Source: Agapanthus africanus (taxonomy: Eukaryota; Streptophyta; Magnoliopsida; Asparagales; Amaryllidaceae). From it: a stretch of DNA of 64,000 nucleotides. Shown in pieces: positions 1 through 13,085 of this stretch (its first letter is position 1; each line of letters opens with the position of its first letter). The notes under the pieces are model-generated. The model ran no database searches, was not told the DNA's origin, and saw only the letters and a list, made by a program, of their open reading frames with translations. A program made the translations under genes and the position numbers. The DNA lies in contig JASDDO010000001.1 of NCBI GenBank assembly GCA_030015575.1, forward strand, positions 512,859,772 through 512,923,771. The letters are read 5' to 3'.

Positions 1-2108
1 GAATACTTAAGCACGGAATTCTAAGATTATCTAAAAAGAATAGATTCTTTCTTAGCTTACTCCTCCGTATACACCACAGCACAACGGTGTATCAGAGCGG
101 AAGAATCGCACCCTATTAGATATGGTACGCTCTATGATGAGTAGTACTAAGTTACCTATTTCCTTTTAGAGTTATCCACTTAAAACAGTTGCATACCTAT
201 TGAATCAAGTTCTATCAAAATCTATGCCTAAAACACTATATGAGATATAGAATGGAAAGAGACCATGTCTTAAGCGAGTTAAGATATGGGGTTGTCCGGC
301 CTATGTTAAAAAACAGAATCCGGACAAACTCATAGCACGATCAGTTTTCTATAAGTTTGTAGGATAAACAAAGCATTCAAATAGATATCTTTTCTACCAC
401 ATTGAGAAATAAAAGGTGTTTGTTGCTCAACATACCACCTTTTTAGAAAAGGACTTTCTTATAAAATAAATTAGTGGTAGTGCAGTAGAATAGGATGAAA
501 TTCCAGAAACACAAACTACAACTAAGAATTTGATAGAATCGGAAGATTCAATAGTCTCCGACGAACCTCAACCACTCCGCAGATCTAGTAGGGTTTCTCA
601 TCCACCTGAGAGATACTATAGGTTTCTTATAGACGGTGGGAGCGAGAATTGCATCATGGAAGATGATGACCCAACTAGTTTCGAGCAGACCATCACAAGT
701 GGGGACTCTGTGAAATGGTTGGATGCTATGCAATCGGAAATAGAATCCATGTACACCAACAAAGTATGGACTTGGAGGTTGCTCCTAAAGGGGTAAAACC
801 CATTGAGAGCAAATGGATCTTCAAGAAGAAGATCGGTGTAAATGGAAAGGTTGAGACCTTCAAAACTAGACTTGTGGAAAAAAGTTTTCGTCAATGATCA
901 GGTGTCGAAAATGACGAGACCTTTTGTGCAGTGGCTATGCTTAAGTCCATCAGGATCCTACTTGCCATTGCTGCATACTATATGAAATCTGGAAAATGGA
1001 CGTCAAGACCGCTTTTCTAAATGGTGATTTAGAAGAGAGTGTATATATAACATATCTAGAGGGCTTCATAGACAGTGGGAGCTGCAGAAACGTATGCAAG
1101 TTGCTTAAATCAATTTACAGATTAAAGCAGGCTTCGCGAAGCTGGAACATCTGTTTTGATGTAGCAGTCAAAGAGTTTGACTTCATAAAAAATGTAGATG
1201 AACCCTGTATATATAAAAAGGTAGTAGAGAATAAGGTTGTCTTCCTCGTATTGTACGTGGATGACATACTCTTGATAGAAAATGATGTTCATATGCTGCA
1301 CTCGGTCAAACACTTCCTATCACAAAATTTCTCCATGAAAGATCCAGGTGATGCCTCTTACATTCTGAGAATAAAGATCTATAGGGATGGATCTAAAAGG
1401 ATGTTGGGATTGTCCCAATGCAGGTACATAGATACCATAGTAAAGAGGTTTAGTATGGAAAATTCCAAGCGTGGAACTTACCCGCTTGCTCAGGAATCAC
1501 CCTCTCCAAAGAGATGTCTCCCAAGACTGATTTAGAAAGGGCTCGCATGAACATGATACCCTATGCGTCTGCAGTCGGATCTATCATGTATGTGATGTTA
1601 TGTACCAGACCGGATGTAACTTACGCACTTAGTGTGGTAAGCAGGTATCAATCAGACCCAGGAGAGAAGCACTGGATAACTGTGAAGAACATCCTTAAGT
1701 ACTTGCGAAGGAATAAAGAAATATTCTTGGTGTATGGTAACAGAGAACTCCAAGTGGAGTCCTTTACCGATTCGCGCTTACAGAGTGATAAGGATGACAT
1801 CAAGTCTGTCTCGGGTTTTTTTTCCACTCTCAATAGAGGGACGATATATTGGAAGAGTTCCAAGCAAGATATTTTTGTAGACTCAATGATGGAGGCTAAA
1901 TACATCGCTGCTAACGATGCTAAAAAAGAGGCTGTCTGGATGAAGAAGTTCATCACTGAACTTGGTGTGGTTCCATCCATTGTTGATCCAATATCTTTAT
2001 ATTGTGATAACAATGGAGTTGTGGCTTTGGCCAAGGAACCCCGCCCCGCTCCCATCAGCGATCCAGACATATTCTAAGGCGGTATCACCCAATCCGGGAT
2101 ATAGTTGT
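1..2108 (+). pseudogene. Element D pol remnant: integrase end, reverse transcriptase, RNase H
   Basis: Copia-type pol in the order expected for the family. About 230-900 matches the end of integrase and the linker to reverse transcriptase. About 990-1500 is reverse transcriptase, with the typical MDVKTAFLNGDL block and the YVDDILL active-site block. About 1514-2103 is RNase H, with a DSRLQSDKDDIKSVSGF block and a later SLYCDNNGVVALAKEPR block. In life this polyprotein would make and insert a DNA copy of the element from its RNA in virus-like particles. The copy is broken in several places and is cut off by the insertion of element B. Nucleotide order here matches the decayed stretch in A, B and E. 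Confidence 0.92.
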
Positions 2109-3211
2109 TGTTGGCTATAGTGCCCTCAAGGCAATTATCATAGTCGCAGGCAGTTGTTATGATGATTGAAGGAGGACCTATACCGGTAGAACAGTCTTAC
2201 TCGAGATGACAGTATGCTATCTGGTTTGACTTTATCATCATATACATGCTTCAGGTGGTATTACAGATCACTATTATATGTTGATAAAGCTCATAGGATT
2301 CTTGCTTGAATACTAGCATTATGATGGCGATCATATATGTGGGAGTTGGGTGGTCTATAAGCACATCCTTAAATGTCCCTAGTCGTGGGAGTATCGAGAC
2401 TGGGCATCAGTACTCCGGAGTAGACTAGTGTATACTTATCCAGACCCTGACGAGGGGCGATGGCCGGTCTCACAAGCCATTGGTGTCAGTTGTTCACCTA
2501 AGATAGTATACAGGTGATCATTGGGTTATGAGTACACTGGACAGACTCTCCGGGAACATGCTAGTTGCTATTATACATATTGCCAGATGGCAATTTTCTG
2601 GTGACATGTGTACAGCTTAGTCTGTCGACCTGAGATCGTCATTTGTCTCATGTGAGTTCCCACTGTGCTTTGATTACTACCCTACCACGGCTCAAAGGAG
2701 TCGTGCAAACAGGTTTTAGTTGGGTACAATCCCGAGCCACATGGATGCAGTGAGCGGATCGTCGGGGATTCGTCTCTCCCGCTATTGGGGGTTGATGTCG
2801 CGCAGTGTACGGATGGCCATCACCAGAAATCCTTGGCCAAGGTTGTAGAGAATTACTGATCTAGGATCGGTAGTTTCTCACGTGGTGATGGGTTTCATAC
2901 CGACACGAATTATCGCGTTATTAGGGGGTCTGACTTTATCGACCCCCCTAGACTCGATATGTGATACTCTTAGACAAACAGACCGGACTGTACGGAGATT
3001 TTCACTGTCAGGCTCAGTAGGGGTACGGATGAGTTTGCTCGTCGACCTTCCTTTCGCTCAATGTCTGGGTAGCCATTACGTACAGCTAGTACCACTGACG
3101 TGCTTGTGGTTAAACCCACTGCCAGCGTATTGACGAGTCTTTAGAGTCCCATACAGAGAGTTTTCACGGTTCAGGCGATATGGTGTAGATGACGTATGTT
3201 GGTACATACAG
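2109..3211 (+). repeat. Element B 5' LTR, first piece
   Basis: Starts TGTTGGCTATAGTGCCCTC, the same start as the LTRs at 3212, 11060 and 26307. It ends with tacag at 3207-3211, the left copy of the target duplication made when element A inserted. The sequence continues at 13086. An 83-codon open frame at 2882-3133 lies wholly within the LTR and is a chance frame. Confidence 0.88.
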
Positions 3212-4390
3212 TGTTGGCTATAGTACCCTCAAGTCAATTATTGTATCGCAGGCACGCGATTGTGATGATTGAGGGAGGACCTATACAGGTAGAACAGTCT
3301 TGCTCGAGATGATAGTATGCTATCTGGTTTGTCTTTATCATCACTATTGCATGTTGATAGAGCCCATAGTATTATTGCTTGATTACCAGAATTATGATGG
3401 CGATCATATATGTGGGAGCTGGGGGTCTATAAGAAAATCCTTAAATGTCCCTAGTCATGGGAGTTTCGAGACTGGGCATCGATACTCCAGTGTAGACTAG
3501 TGTATACTGATCGAGACCCCGACGAGGGGCGGTGGCCAGATCTCACAAGCCATTGGTGTTATTTTATTCTCCTAAGATAGTATACATGTGCTCATTGGGT
3601 TATGAGTACACTGGACGGACTCGTCGGGAACATCCTAGTTGGTATTATACCTATTGTCAGATAGCAATTCCCTGGTGACATGTGTACAGGTTAGCCTGTC
3701 GACCTGAGATCGTCATTTATCTCGTGTGAGTTCCTATTGTGCTTTGATTACTACCCTACCACGGCTCAAAGGAGTCGTACAAACAGGTTTTAGTTGGGTA
3801 TAGTCCCGAGCCACATGGAAGCAGTGAGTGGATCGTCGGGGATTCGTCTCTCCCGGTATTGGGGGTTGATGTCGCGTTGTGCACGGATGGCCATCACTAG
3901 AAATCCTCGGCCGGGGTACACAAGAATTATCGATCCAGGATCGATAGTTTCTCAGGTGGTGATAAGTTACATACCGACACGAATTATTGCGTCAGTAGGG
4001 GTCTGACTTTATCCACCCCCTTAGACTCGATATGCGATACTCTTAGATGAACAGACCGAACTGTACGGATATTATCACTGTCAGGCTCAGTAGGGTTTGG
4101 ATGAGTTTGCTCGTCAGCCTTCCTTTCGCTCAATACCTGGGTAGCCGTTACGTACAGCTAGTGCTGCTGACGCGTTTGTGGTTAAACCCACTGCCAGCGT
4201 ATTGACGAGTCTTTAGAGTCCCGCACAGAGGGTTTTCACGGTTCAGGCGATATGGTGTAGATGACGTATGTTGGTACATACAGGTGTCCGATTAAATATG
4301 TGTACAGGCTACACAGACTTTAATCGGACGGTTGATAATACTAGCGGCTTAGGATTAAGCCGGATTATTAAATCAGATTTTGATTTAATA

Positions 4391-4434
<44 letters not shown>

Positions 4435-5282
4435 CTATATATATGTATTCTAGTATTATTATTCACTATTCATTTTCTCTCTTGGCTATTCGTATTTTTG
4501 TACGAATACGCGTATATGTATTTCGATACGTGTACCGGAAAGTATTCCGTATTTATACGGAATAGCTTCTAGAAGATAGCCACCTCATTATTGATTTTCT
4601 TTGTAGAAAATCAATTATGGAAATGAGGTGGATGGTGAGTTGGCATGAGCATGGGCTTGGCATGTAGAGAGGCATGGCATAAAATTGTTTATTGTAAAAT
4701 GAAAATGAGATATTTTGTGTGTAAGTGTATGATTGAGAGAGAGAGGAGGCAGCCACTTTCTTGAGTTGCTCTTGCTCACTTGATTTTCTTCGCTTGCTTC
4801 TCTTCACTTCATCACTCATTTTCTCACTTTGAAAAAGTTTAGCACATTTCTTGAGTTGCTCATGCCACATGTTTCCTCACCACCTCTTTATCTTCTTGAG
4901 TTGCTCTCTGAGCATTGTGATGAGAGAAAAATTATAGTGATACATTCCTACACCTCCACTCTCCATTGCTAGCAACTTTGGAGCGTCGGTTGCCTCGCTA
5001 GGCTAGGCTGGAGCTTGCATCGTTTTCCTCAGATGGATCATCATAGATGGAGGAAGACCGGCATCCAAATTCGATCAAGGAGCCTCTAGGAGCTTGGGAT
5101 GATGGTTCAAGACCGAAAGACACGGATCAACTCGGTATAACCATCTAACTCCTAGTTTTACATATTGCCAGTATAGGGTTTAGGGTAGATCCGGGTATTG
5201 GGTAATAGTAGCGCCAGTTTAGAAAAATTTTGTTCCACATTTGACCACGGTTTGATTGGCGGGGCGCTGCCGTAACCCAACA
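3212..5282 (+). repeat. Element A 5' LTR
   Basis: 2071 bp, TG...CA ends, followed at once by a tRNA primer site. It contains an 11-bp perfect inverted repeat GTCCGATTAAA at 4286-4296 and TTTAATCGGAC at 4319-4329, a (TA)n tract at about 4389-4440 that accounts for much of its extra length over the 3' LTR, and a second hairpin at about 4578-4627 around paired ATTGATTTTC / GAAAATCAAT arms. Confidence 0.9.
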
Positions 5283-5294
5283 TGGTATCAGAGA
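5283..5294 (+). other. Primer-binding site of element A
   Basis: TGGTATCAGAGA directly follows the LTR end. TGGTATCAGAGC is the usual plant copia site complementary to the 3' end of initiator methionine tRNA; the last base differs here. Confidence 0.85.
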
Positions 5295-7620
5295 CAACCC
5301 TTAAACCCTTAGCTAGCTAGTTTAGACGATATTAAAGTATCGAAACCGAAACAACCCCGAAACAATGCACTGCATATTCCAGTTTCTGTCGAATTTTTAA
5401 AGTCTTCAAAAAAAAATTTTAGCAACTGCAGAAGACTACTTGAGTGACCATTAGAACACACCACAAATACAAGCCCAAACCGCCGAATTTGACCCGGCGA
5501 GATGTGCAAAATTCCCGAGGTGGCCGGTTTTTCTATGGAGTTTGGACTTGAAATTTTTGGTGTTTTCTAGTCTCTGGAATATTGGTGCAGTGGTATTGCT
5601 TGTTTTACCCATTTTGGATATTATGTTATCTTTTGTTCAGGGGCAATCCGGGGTGTTTCGAAGTCGATATTTTAGCACTGTTTAAATGTTTATTAGTACA
5701 TGCATTACTATCTACGACCGTGAATGTCATTCGAGCGGTACAACTCGTCTAATTGATATATGTTCTTTTAGACGGGTTTGCGAACATGACATTCACGTTG
5801 ATATTCTGTGTTGTGCTGTGTTGTGGTTGGATCGTCGTGGTGGATAGCTTGGGTGCAATGTTAGTGCAGTTTAGTTTTATTTGTACATTTGTTATTGCGG
5901 GGCGAGCGTCCAACATGTGGACTGCCGTCACTGCCAGTTTGTATATTTTTTGTTTGGGGCACGACCGGGTTGAGGTCGATGTCACACTTGTATATTATTT
6001 TCTTTTCTGTACTAGGATTACCCCGCGGTGGAGTGCACGAATATTCGGGGTATAGAGGGCAACGGGTCCGCATCTCATGGCGTTGAGATGGAGGGGACCT
6101 TACTTTAGAATTGGCGGGCTATTCGCCGCACTCATAGGGGGTATAGGTATGACCCACGGAGGGGAGCTCAAGTTACCGGATTCCGTGAAGTGCTGGGTGG
6201 CCCATTCACTTTGATGATGGGGGTTGCCTCACTTCTGGTTTTGGAGGGTAACTTGCCGTGTTCGTAGGGGTCTAGGTTTTCGTTGCACAGGCATCCACAC
6301 GACAGGGGAACGTCGGGTCTTATTTGCGGCTCAAGTGAAACCCGGGGCTCCAGGATTATCCACCACTCTGTGTTGCTTGGCAGAGATTCTGTGATGTTGC
6401 TTTATATCATGCCTGGGACGATTGTTATATATATTTATATATATTCTAGTAGATGTTGTATATGTTTTGCACCCGCGCTAATCCAGTCCCCGCTCTGTCA
6501 TTAGTTAAGTAACCTAACGGGTGATGACGGGATCCATTGGCGAATGCGGATGGTATATACATATATTTTATTTTTCGTTTTTTTCTGGTGTGATATGTTA
6601 ATTGATGGGACTGCGTTGATTTTGATCAATGCAAGGAAAACAAACCTATATGATGTTGTTAGAACCAAGTTTTTAAAAACTGACATTACAGACGTTTCCT
6701 TTTGCTTTGCATAGTGGTATTCGGTTATGAATATACAGCACCTCATTCGATGAGGAAAGGACCGAGATCCCATCATCGGGAATGACCCCTTGAGCAAAAG
6801 TTTGTGTTAGCGTAATAACTTCACTATAGTCGATTCTTTTGCTTTGCATCGTGGTATTCAGTTTGGAATATCCTGCACCTCATTCTATAAGGAAAGAGCC
6901 GAGATCCCTTCACAGGGAGTGACCTCTTTAGCAAAAGTTTTCGCCACTATATATTTGTAAAACCACTTGGATTCCTTCAACGATATCAAATTCATTACGT
7001 TAAAGGTTTTTCGCCAAAAACAAGTCGTAGCGCTCCGTCATTTCTTACAGGTATTACTTAGTATTCATGTTGTGTATGTTGACCTCTATCAAGGCACAGT
7101 GCTTGGTAGCTGGATAATGCTTGTTTGTTGAATAGATATACGATTATTTAGGACAGTCGCACGGTCATGTTGACCTCTGTCAAAGGCTCTTCCGGGTAGG
7201 TCTAAGTTAATCCAGGATAATGACGGGTTGAACTTGACTTGCGACTTATGATATGTTGACCATGTTTAGGTCATAAGCCGCTTGGGGTAAAAACACACGT
7301 CGGGAGTTTCAAACATACAGAAAACTTGCCAGGCTTGCGCATACCTTCTGGAGTATGGTAACTTGAGTGGATTCCATCAAGTTTTCATGCGATGATAGTT
7401 GGATCCCGATTCCCACTGATGAGTAGGATTACTCCTCGGGTGATTTTAAAGGATCGTGACTAATTCTTCTTTTGGGTTTGGAGGATAATTCGAGGAAACG
7501 GTAGGAGCCATCCTGATTAGATAAACTGATTAACCATTCTGATCTAGGTTAGAGTGCACGCTGAGTGTTTCTTCTCTCTCTCTCTCTCTCTCTCTCTGGC
7601 AGCGACCATGGACCGACCCT
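5295..7620 (+). other. Long untranslated leader of element A
   Basis: About 2.3 kb with no convincing reading frame. The same leader, with recognisable order, occurs in B (about 20450-22880), E (minus, about 51220-48900) and C (minus, 17835-15390). It contains a tandem duplication of about 130 bp (about 6690-6810 and 6830-6945) built around CTTTTGCTTTGCAT and ACCTCATTC blocks, and ends in a (CT)n tract at about 7572-7598. Small open frames such as 5753-6055 and 6283-6504 are not conserved between copies in a coding way. Confidence 0.75.
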
Positions 7621-7689
7621 TGACTAAAACTCATGAACCAAGTTAACCGAACCTTCTTAAAACATTTTGGATCTTTGGAATGTCACGGT

Positions 7690-8470
7690 GTTACATATAT
7701 CATTGCCACTTCTATATCACCTTTGCATTTCTCCAGAACACCCCGTATCACTACGAACATCCACTCTTATTGGATAAATCCATCGTATAGTTACATACGA
7801 ACTCGAAGGAACTTGTTCCAGATTCGAGAATGGATTCTGGTTCTGGAGAGATTGAATAGGATTATTCGATTGTCTTTTCTCTTTACCTTCTCTCAGATTG
7901 TGAGGGCTCCTAGGATTAGGAGAGAGTACACCTATTGAGCTTATTAGATAGTCTTCCTCCAGACCATAGGCAGGTGCCGAAAGGTGGGGAAGGAAGAAAA
8001 CCAATTAGCCTAAAGGTGGTGTACAGAAGGTAATAAGTAAAGACATATGAAGGGCTTAGAATAACGGCAAAGAAAATTACGACTGCTATCATTCACAACA
8101 AAACCGTGTATACCCCTGCCAATCCCACATCCACTTTGGATTTCTCCAGAACACTTTGTATCACTACGAACGCCCATAATGCTTGGACATGCCATTGTAT
8201 AGTTACATACGAACTCGAAGGAATTCGTTCCAGATTCGAGGATGGTTTCCGGTTCAGGAGAAAAAGAATAAGATTATTCAGATGTCTTTTCCTATTACCT
8301 TCTCTCAGGTTGCGAGGGCTCCTAGCATAAGGAGTGTACACTTATTACGCTTATTGGATAGTCTTCTTCCAAACCTTAGGTTGGTGCCGAAGGGTAGGGA
8401 AGGAAGAAAACCAAATAGCCTAAAGAAGGTGTACAAAAGTTAATAAGTAAAGACATAATAAAGGGATTGA
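7690..8470 (+). repeat. Tandem module (two units of about 0.4 kb) in element A
   Basis: Two head-to-tail units at about 7700-8104 and 8105-8470. Each begins near TTTCTCCAGAACA, has a conserved block around AGTTACATACGAACTCGAAG, and ends near GTAATAAGTAAAGACATA. The same two-unit arrangement is in B and E, so the duplication predates their spread. Open frames of 60-100 codons in several frames overlap here, but the frame is not kept between units or copies and I recognise no domain. Confidence 0.75.
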
Positions 8471-9440
8471 AGTGAGGGCAGGTAAGTATATGGTTACTGT
8501 CATGAATCAGGATAGTGAAAGAGGCGTTACTAGGAATACCAGGTTAACCTTTTCGAAACATTTTCATGTGTCAGTCCGACTGTGCGATGTTAATTGAAAA
8601 CTGTTTTCCCAATTGGAATCTAACTCCAGGGTATGTATTTACCAGATCAGTTTCACACATCTGTATGGTGTTACAGATGATGAGTGGGAATAAGATATTG
8701 GGAATTGGGTAATTATATCCTCATTATATCAGAATTCTTTATAATTGGTGATATTTGAGGAAATCACCTAGGTTTTTGCCAGACGGCAAATATTTGGTTT
8801 TGAATATCCGTTGTTATGCACCAATTTCAAACTGATATATCTGTACGTTTATTTTATAAAATGAGATATAACTTTTTGAAATTATGTCTATGACATTTAC
8901 CTATATTAGTTGGTGATTAAGTAATGTGCATTCAACAGCGGTGTAATCCTTCTTAACCATAGTACAGTTTTCAACCTACGACATACAGGGTTTGAGTTAT
9001 CGAATTCAGGGGACTTGTACAAAGTATTGTATGTTGTCCGGTGTCCATTAGGATAAAGGGGTTGGTACTCATACTAAATTCTGTTTACTCATGACTTCTC
9101 CAGTTCTAGACAAGTATTTCGTTGAAATACAAGGTCCAAATTTTAAGAAGTTGTAGGTATAAGAATAAAGTAGAGAACCATATATTGCAAGTATCAGGAT
9201 TCTTCAAGGTGATCGAAGATGTAGATACTTGTGTTTGGTATTCCATTAATAGTAATGGTTTTGAGAACTTGCTTCTCTTTCAGGTTACTCATATATGGAT
9301 GCACTCCTAGTTGAGTAATGATGATTAGCCACTTTCCATTTGGTTGATATGCACTGGAGACGGCTGCATGATTTTGAATCTGGTTCCAATTAAATTAGAG
9401 TTTTTGTTTCTATAATGGATATATATAGAATCAATTTATA
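8471..9440 (+). other. Unassigned internal region of element A
   Basis: AT-rich sequence between the tandem module and the pol-like stretch. It is colinear with B (about 23730-24690) and E (minus, about 48090-47110). By position it would lie between gag and the pol-like region, but I see no recognisable domain. A 62-codon frame at 9122-9310 is unsupported. Confidence 0.5.
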
Positions 9441-10850
9441 TCATAATGATGTTAAGGTATAGGAATTTGTCCGGATGATGCTTAAAACCAGAATCCGGAT
9501 AAACTTGAGGCACGTTTCAGAAATGGCAGTTTGTGGGTTATCCCGAGTTTTGACGAGGGTTAACTTTCTACCATCAAGAAGATCAATAGTGATATTGTTC
9601 TTGACTCGCCACAGTTTTAGTAAAATGGATTTTTTTTCCAGAAAACAGAAGTGGGAGTATGGTAGAACTGGAAGTGATTCCAGAACCACAAACGATTACT
9701 GAAAATTTAATAGAACCTAAAAATTCAATCGGGTTTGACATTCCATTAGCCACTCCGCAGATTTGGTGGGTAACCTCAGGCACCCGAGAGGTACTTCGGT
9801 CTTCTCAAAGACGGTGATAGGGAGGTTCTTGTTTATCCAGACTTTCCATTGTTGCTATTCTAGACTATGAGACCCGGCAGGAGGATGAGTATAGCGTCGT
9901 TCTAAACTAGCTTTAGAAGTGCACGTGTATATGACTCTGTCAAAGGGTTGTTGTAGTCAGTAGGAGCAGCGGAAGCATAGAGAGCAAGTAGCTTATGTTT
10001 ATTTATAGACTAAAGCAGGTATAGCGGAAATAGATCATCTATTTTTGATGTGACAGTCATAGGTTTTGACTTCATCATAATAGGAGATGGATCTGGTAAG
10101 AAGGTAGTAGGGTGTGATGTCATGGTATTTGGATGACATGCACTTTATAGGAAGTGAAATTCCTATACTACGATCGGTTAAACTGTGGTTGTCACACAGT
10201 TGTTTCTCTACATAGGATATGGATATAATATTAGGCATTCTGGTTACTAGATCCATGATTTTAGATCTAGATTTGGGAAGTTTCCCAATTTGGGTACTTG
10301 ACACTATTCTAAAGTGTTTTAGAATGGACGACTCCTGGAATGGTGGTGTACCTGCAGGTGATAGAGTCATGCTCTCTAAATGTGACTTACAGACTAAAGG
10401 GGAGAGAGATCTGCATGATTAGCATATCATTTGCTTAGGCAATTGAGTTAATCATGAAATATCAAGTACCACACCAGATGTTGTTTTTGCACTAGCTACA
10501 ATAAACATATATTAATCCAATCCTGAAGAAATGTTGGGAAGTAGTTTATGAACATAAATAGATGTTCTAGGGATATGGTAACGGCAGCCTCCTTCAGGAG
10601 ACGGTTATCATTTTAGGCTTCTAAGATGACCTGGATGACAGAGTGGCTGTCAGAGTTATAGTTTTCCCTCTTTTGAGGGACAGTGTGCTGGACAGGTGGT
10701 CCAAGCGGATACTGTGGAAGGCATGGCGCAGGATACTGATTAACTTCAGTGGACGATACAGTCTAAGAAGTTTGCTGGATTTGGAGTTCATTTGTGAACT
10801 GGGTCCCATCAGATATCCAGACATATTCTAAGACAGGTATTGCTCATTTC
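9440..10850 (+). pseudogene. Decayed pol-like stretch of element A
   Basis: Nucleotide order follows D's pol from the integrase end to the RNase H end. For example the TTGTCCGG and AATCCGGA blocks near 9470-9500 match D at about 290-325, and the TAGACTAAAGCAGGTA block near 10007 matches D at about 1121. It has been shortened and changed at many places and codes for nothing longer than chance frames. B and E carry the same decayed form. Confidence 0.75.
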
Positions 10851-11059
10851 GGGAGATAGCTTTCTCTATGAAGTTGAGATATAGAGAGATAAAGAAAGAA
10901 ACACTGGAGTGGATCCACTCACTGAGGCTATTTTTCGAACGCAATAGTTTCGCAAACGGGCTTTGCGAGACTGATTAGTAGAGGAGCTGGGTGTTCGGTA
11001 TCACACTGGCTGTGATTATGCGGCACCGCAATAATTATCCTTAAGTGCAAGTGGTAGAT
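10851..11059 (+). other. 3' untranslated end and polypurine tract of element A
   Basis: About 200 bp after the RNase H-like end, closing with AGTGCAAGTGGTAGAT directly before the LTR. B, D and E have AGTGCAAGTGGGAGAT or its core in the same place. This is the expected priming site for the second DNA strand in LTR elements. Confidence 0.75.
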
Positions 11060-13085
11060 TGTTGGCTATAGTGCCCTCAAGTCAATTATTGTATCGCATG
11101 CACGCGATTGTGATGATTGAGGGAGGGCCTATACCGGTAGAACAGTCTTACTCGAGATGATAGTATGTTATCTGGTTTATCTTTATCATCCCTATTACAT
11201 GTTGATAGAGCGTATAGAATTCTTGCTTGACTACCAGTATTATGATGGCGATCATATATGTGGGAGCTGGGGGTCTATAAGCAAATCCTTAAATGTCCCT
11301 AGTCGTGGGAGTTTCGATACTGGGCATCGATACTCCAGTGTAGACTAGTTTATACTGATCGAGACCCCGACGAAGGGCGGTGGCCAGGTTTCACAAGCCA
11401 TTGGTGTTAGTTTATTCTCCTAAGATAGTATACAGGTGCTCATTGGGTTATGAGTACGCTGGACGGACTCACCGGGAACATGCTAGTTGGTATTATACCT
11501 ATTGTCAGATAGCAGTTCCCTGGTGACATGTGTACAGGTTAGTCTTTCGACCTGAGATCGTCATTTATCTCGTGTGAGTTCCCACTGTGCTTTGATTACT
11601 ACCCTACCACGGCTCAAAGGAGTCGTGCAAACAGGTTTTAGTTGGGTACAGTCCCAAGCCATATGGAGGAAGTGAGCGGATCGTCGGGGATTCGTCTCTC
11701 CCGGAATTGGGGGTTGAAGTCGCATTGTGCACGGGTGGCCATCACTAGAAATCCTCGGCCGGGGTATACGAGAATAACCGATCCAGGATCGATAGTTCCT
11801 CAGGTGGTGATGGGTTATATACCGACACGAATTATCGCGTCAGTAGGGGTCTGACTTTATCCACTCCCTAGACTCGATATGCGATACTCTTAGAAGAATA
11901 GACCGAACTGTCCGGATATTGTCACTGTCAGACTCAGTAGGTTTGGATGAGTTTGCGCATCAGCCTTCCTTTCGCTCAATACCTGGGTAGCCGTTACGTA
12001 CAACTAGTGTCGCTGACGCGCTTGTGGTTAAACCCACTGCCAGCGTATTGATGAGTCTTTAGAGTCCCACACAGAGGGTTTTCACGGTTCAAGCGATATG
12101 GTGTAGATGACGTATGTTGGTACATACAGATGTCCGATTAAATATGTGTACAGGCTGCACAGACTTTAATCGGACGGTTGATAATACTGGCGGCTTAGGA
12201 CTAAGCCGGATTATTAAATCAGATTTTGATTTAATAATTTATATATACATATTTATATATATTTATTATAGTATTATTGTTCACTATTCATTTTCTCTCT
12301 TGGCCATTCATATTTTTGTATGAATACGCGTATATGTATTTCGATACGTATACCGGGAAGTATTCCGTATTTATACGGAATAGCTTCTAGAAGATAGCCA
12401 CCTCATTATTGATTTTCTTTTTAGAAAATCAATTATGGAAATGAGGTGGAGGGTGAGTTGGCATGAGCATGGGCTTGGCATGTAGAGAGGCATGGCACAC
12501 AATTGTTTATTGTAAAATGAAAATGAGATATTTTATGTATGAGTGTATGATTGAGAGAGAGGAGGCAGCCACTTTCTTGAGTTGCTCTTGCTCACTTTCT
12601 TCTCTTCACTTCATCACTTATTTTCTCACTTGGAAAAAGTTTAGCACATTTCTTGAGTTGCTCATGCCACATGTTTCCCCACCTCCTCTTCATCTTCTTG
12701 AGTTGCTCTTTGAGCATTGTGATGAGAGAAAAATTATAGTGACACATTCCTACACCTCCACTCTCCATTGCTAGCAATCTTGGAGCGTCGGTTGCCTCGC
12801 TGGGCAAGGATGGAGCTTGCGCCATGTCCTTCAGGTGGATCATCATAGATGGAGGAAGACCGGCAACCAAAATTCGATCAAGGAGCCTTTAGGAGCTTGG
12901 GATGATGGTTTAAGACCGAAGGACATGGATCAACTCGGTATAACCATCTAACTCCTAGTTTTATATATTGCTAGTATAGGGTTTAGGGTAGATCCGGGCA
13001 TCGGGTAATGGTAGCACCAGTTTAGAAAATTTGTGTTCCGCATTTGGCCACGGTTTGATGGCCGGGGCACTGCCGTAACCCAACA
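11060..13085 (+). repeat. Element A 3' LTR
   Basis: 2026 bp, about 45 bp shorter than the 5' LTR, mainly from a shorter AT tract. It ends ACCCAACA at 13085 and is followed by tatag, the right target-site copy, then by the rest of B's LTR starting at its hairpin. Confidence 0.88.

Larger units (their letters stand above)
3212..13085 (+). mobile_element. Element A: non-coding Ty1/copia (LARD-like) element inserted in B's LTR
   Basis: A is 9.87 kb with LTRs at 3212-5282 and 11060-13085, flanked by tacag (3207-3211) and tatag (13086-13090), a 5-bp target duplication with one later change. It belongs to the same family as B and landed in B's LTR at the start of a hairpin that every LTR of the A/B type carries. 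A 190-base sample of its LTRs differs at about 7 percent by eye, a little less than B's, as the nesting requires. It has a primer site, a 2.3-kb leader, a tandem module, a decayed pol-like stretch and a polypurine tract, but no open gag or pol. Confidence 0.9.

Noticed and set aside
1-3211. Reading 2109 onward as the 3' LTR of the pol at 1-2108
   Set aside because: A primer site follows the reassembled LTR at 20437, the polypurine tract expected before 2109 is absent, and the pol's own end, tract and LTR are found from 28393 on.
7633-8443. Frames of 61-101 codons in the tandem module as a possible gag
   Set aside because: Frame is not kept between the two units or between A, B and E, and no gag motif is present.
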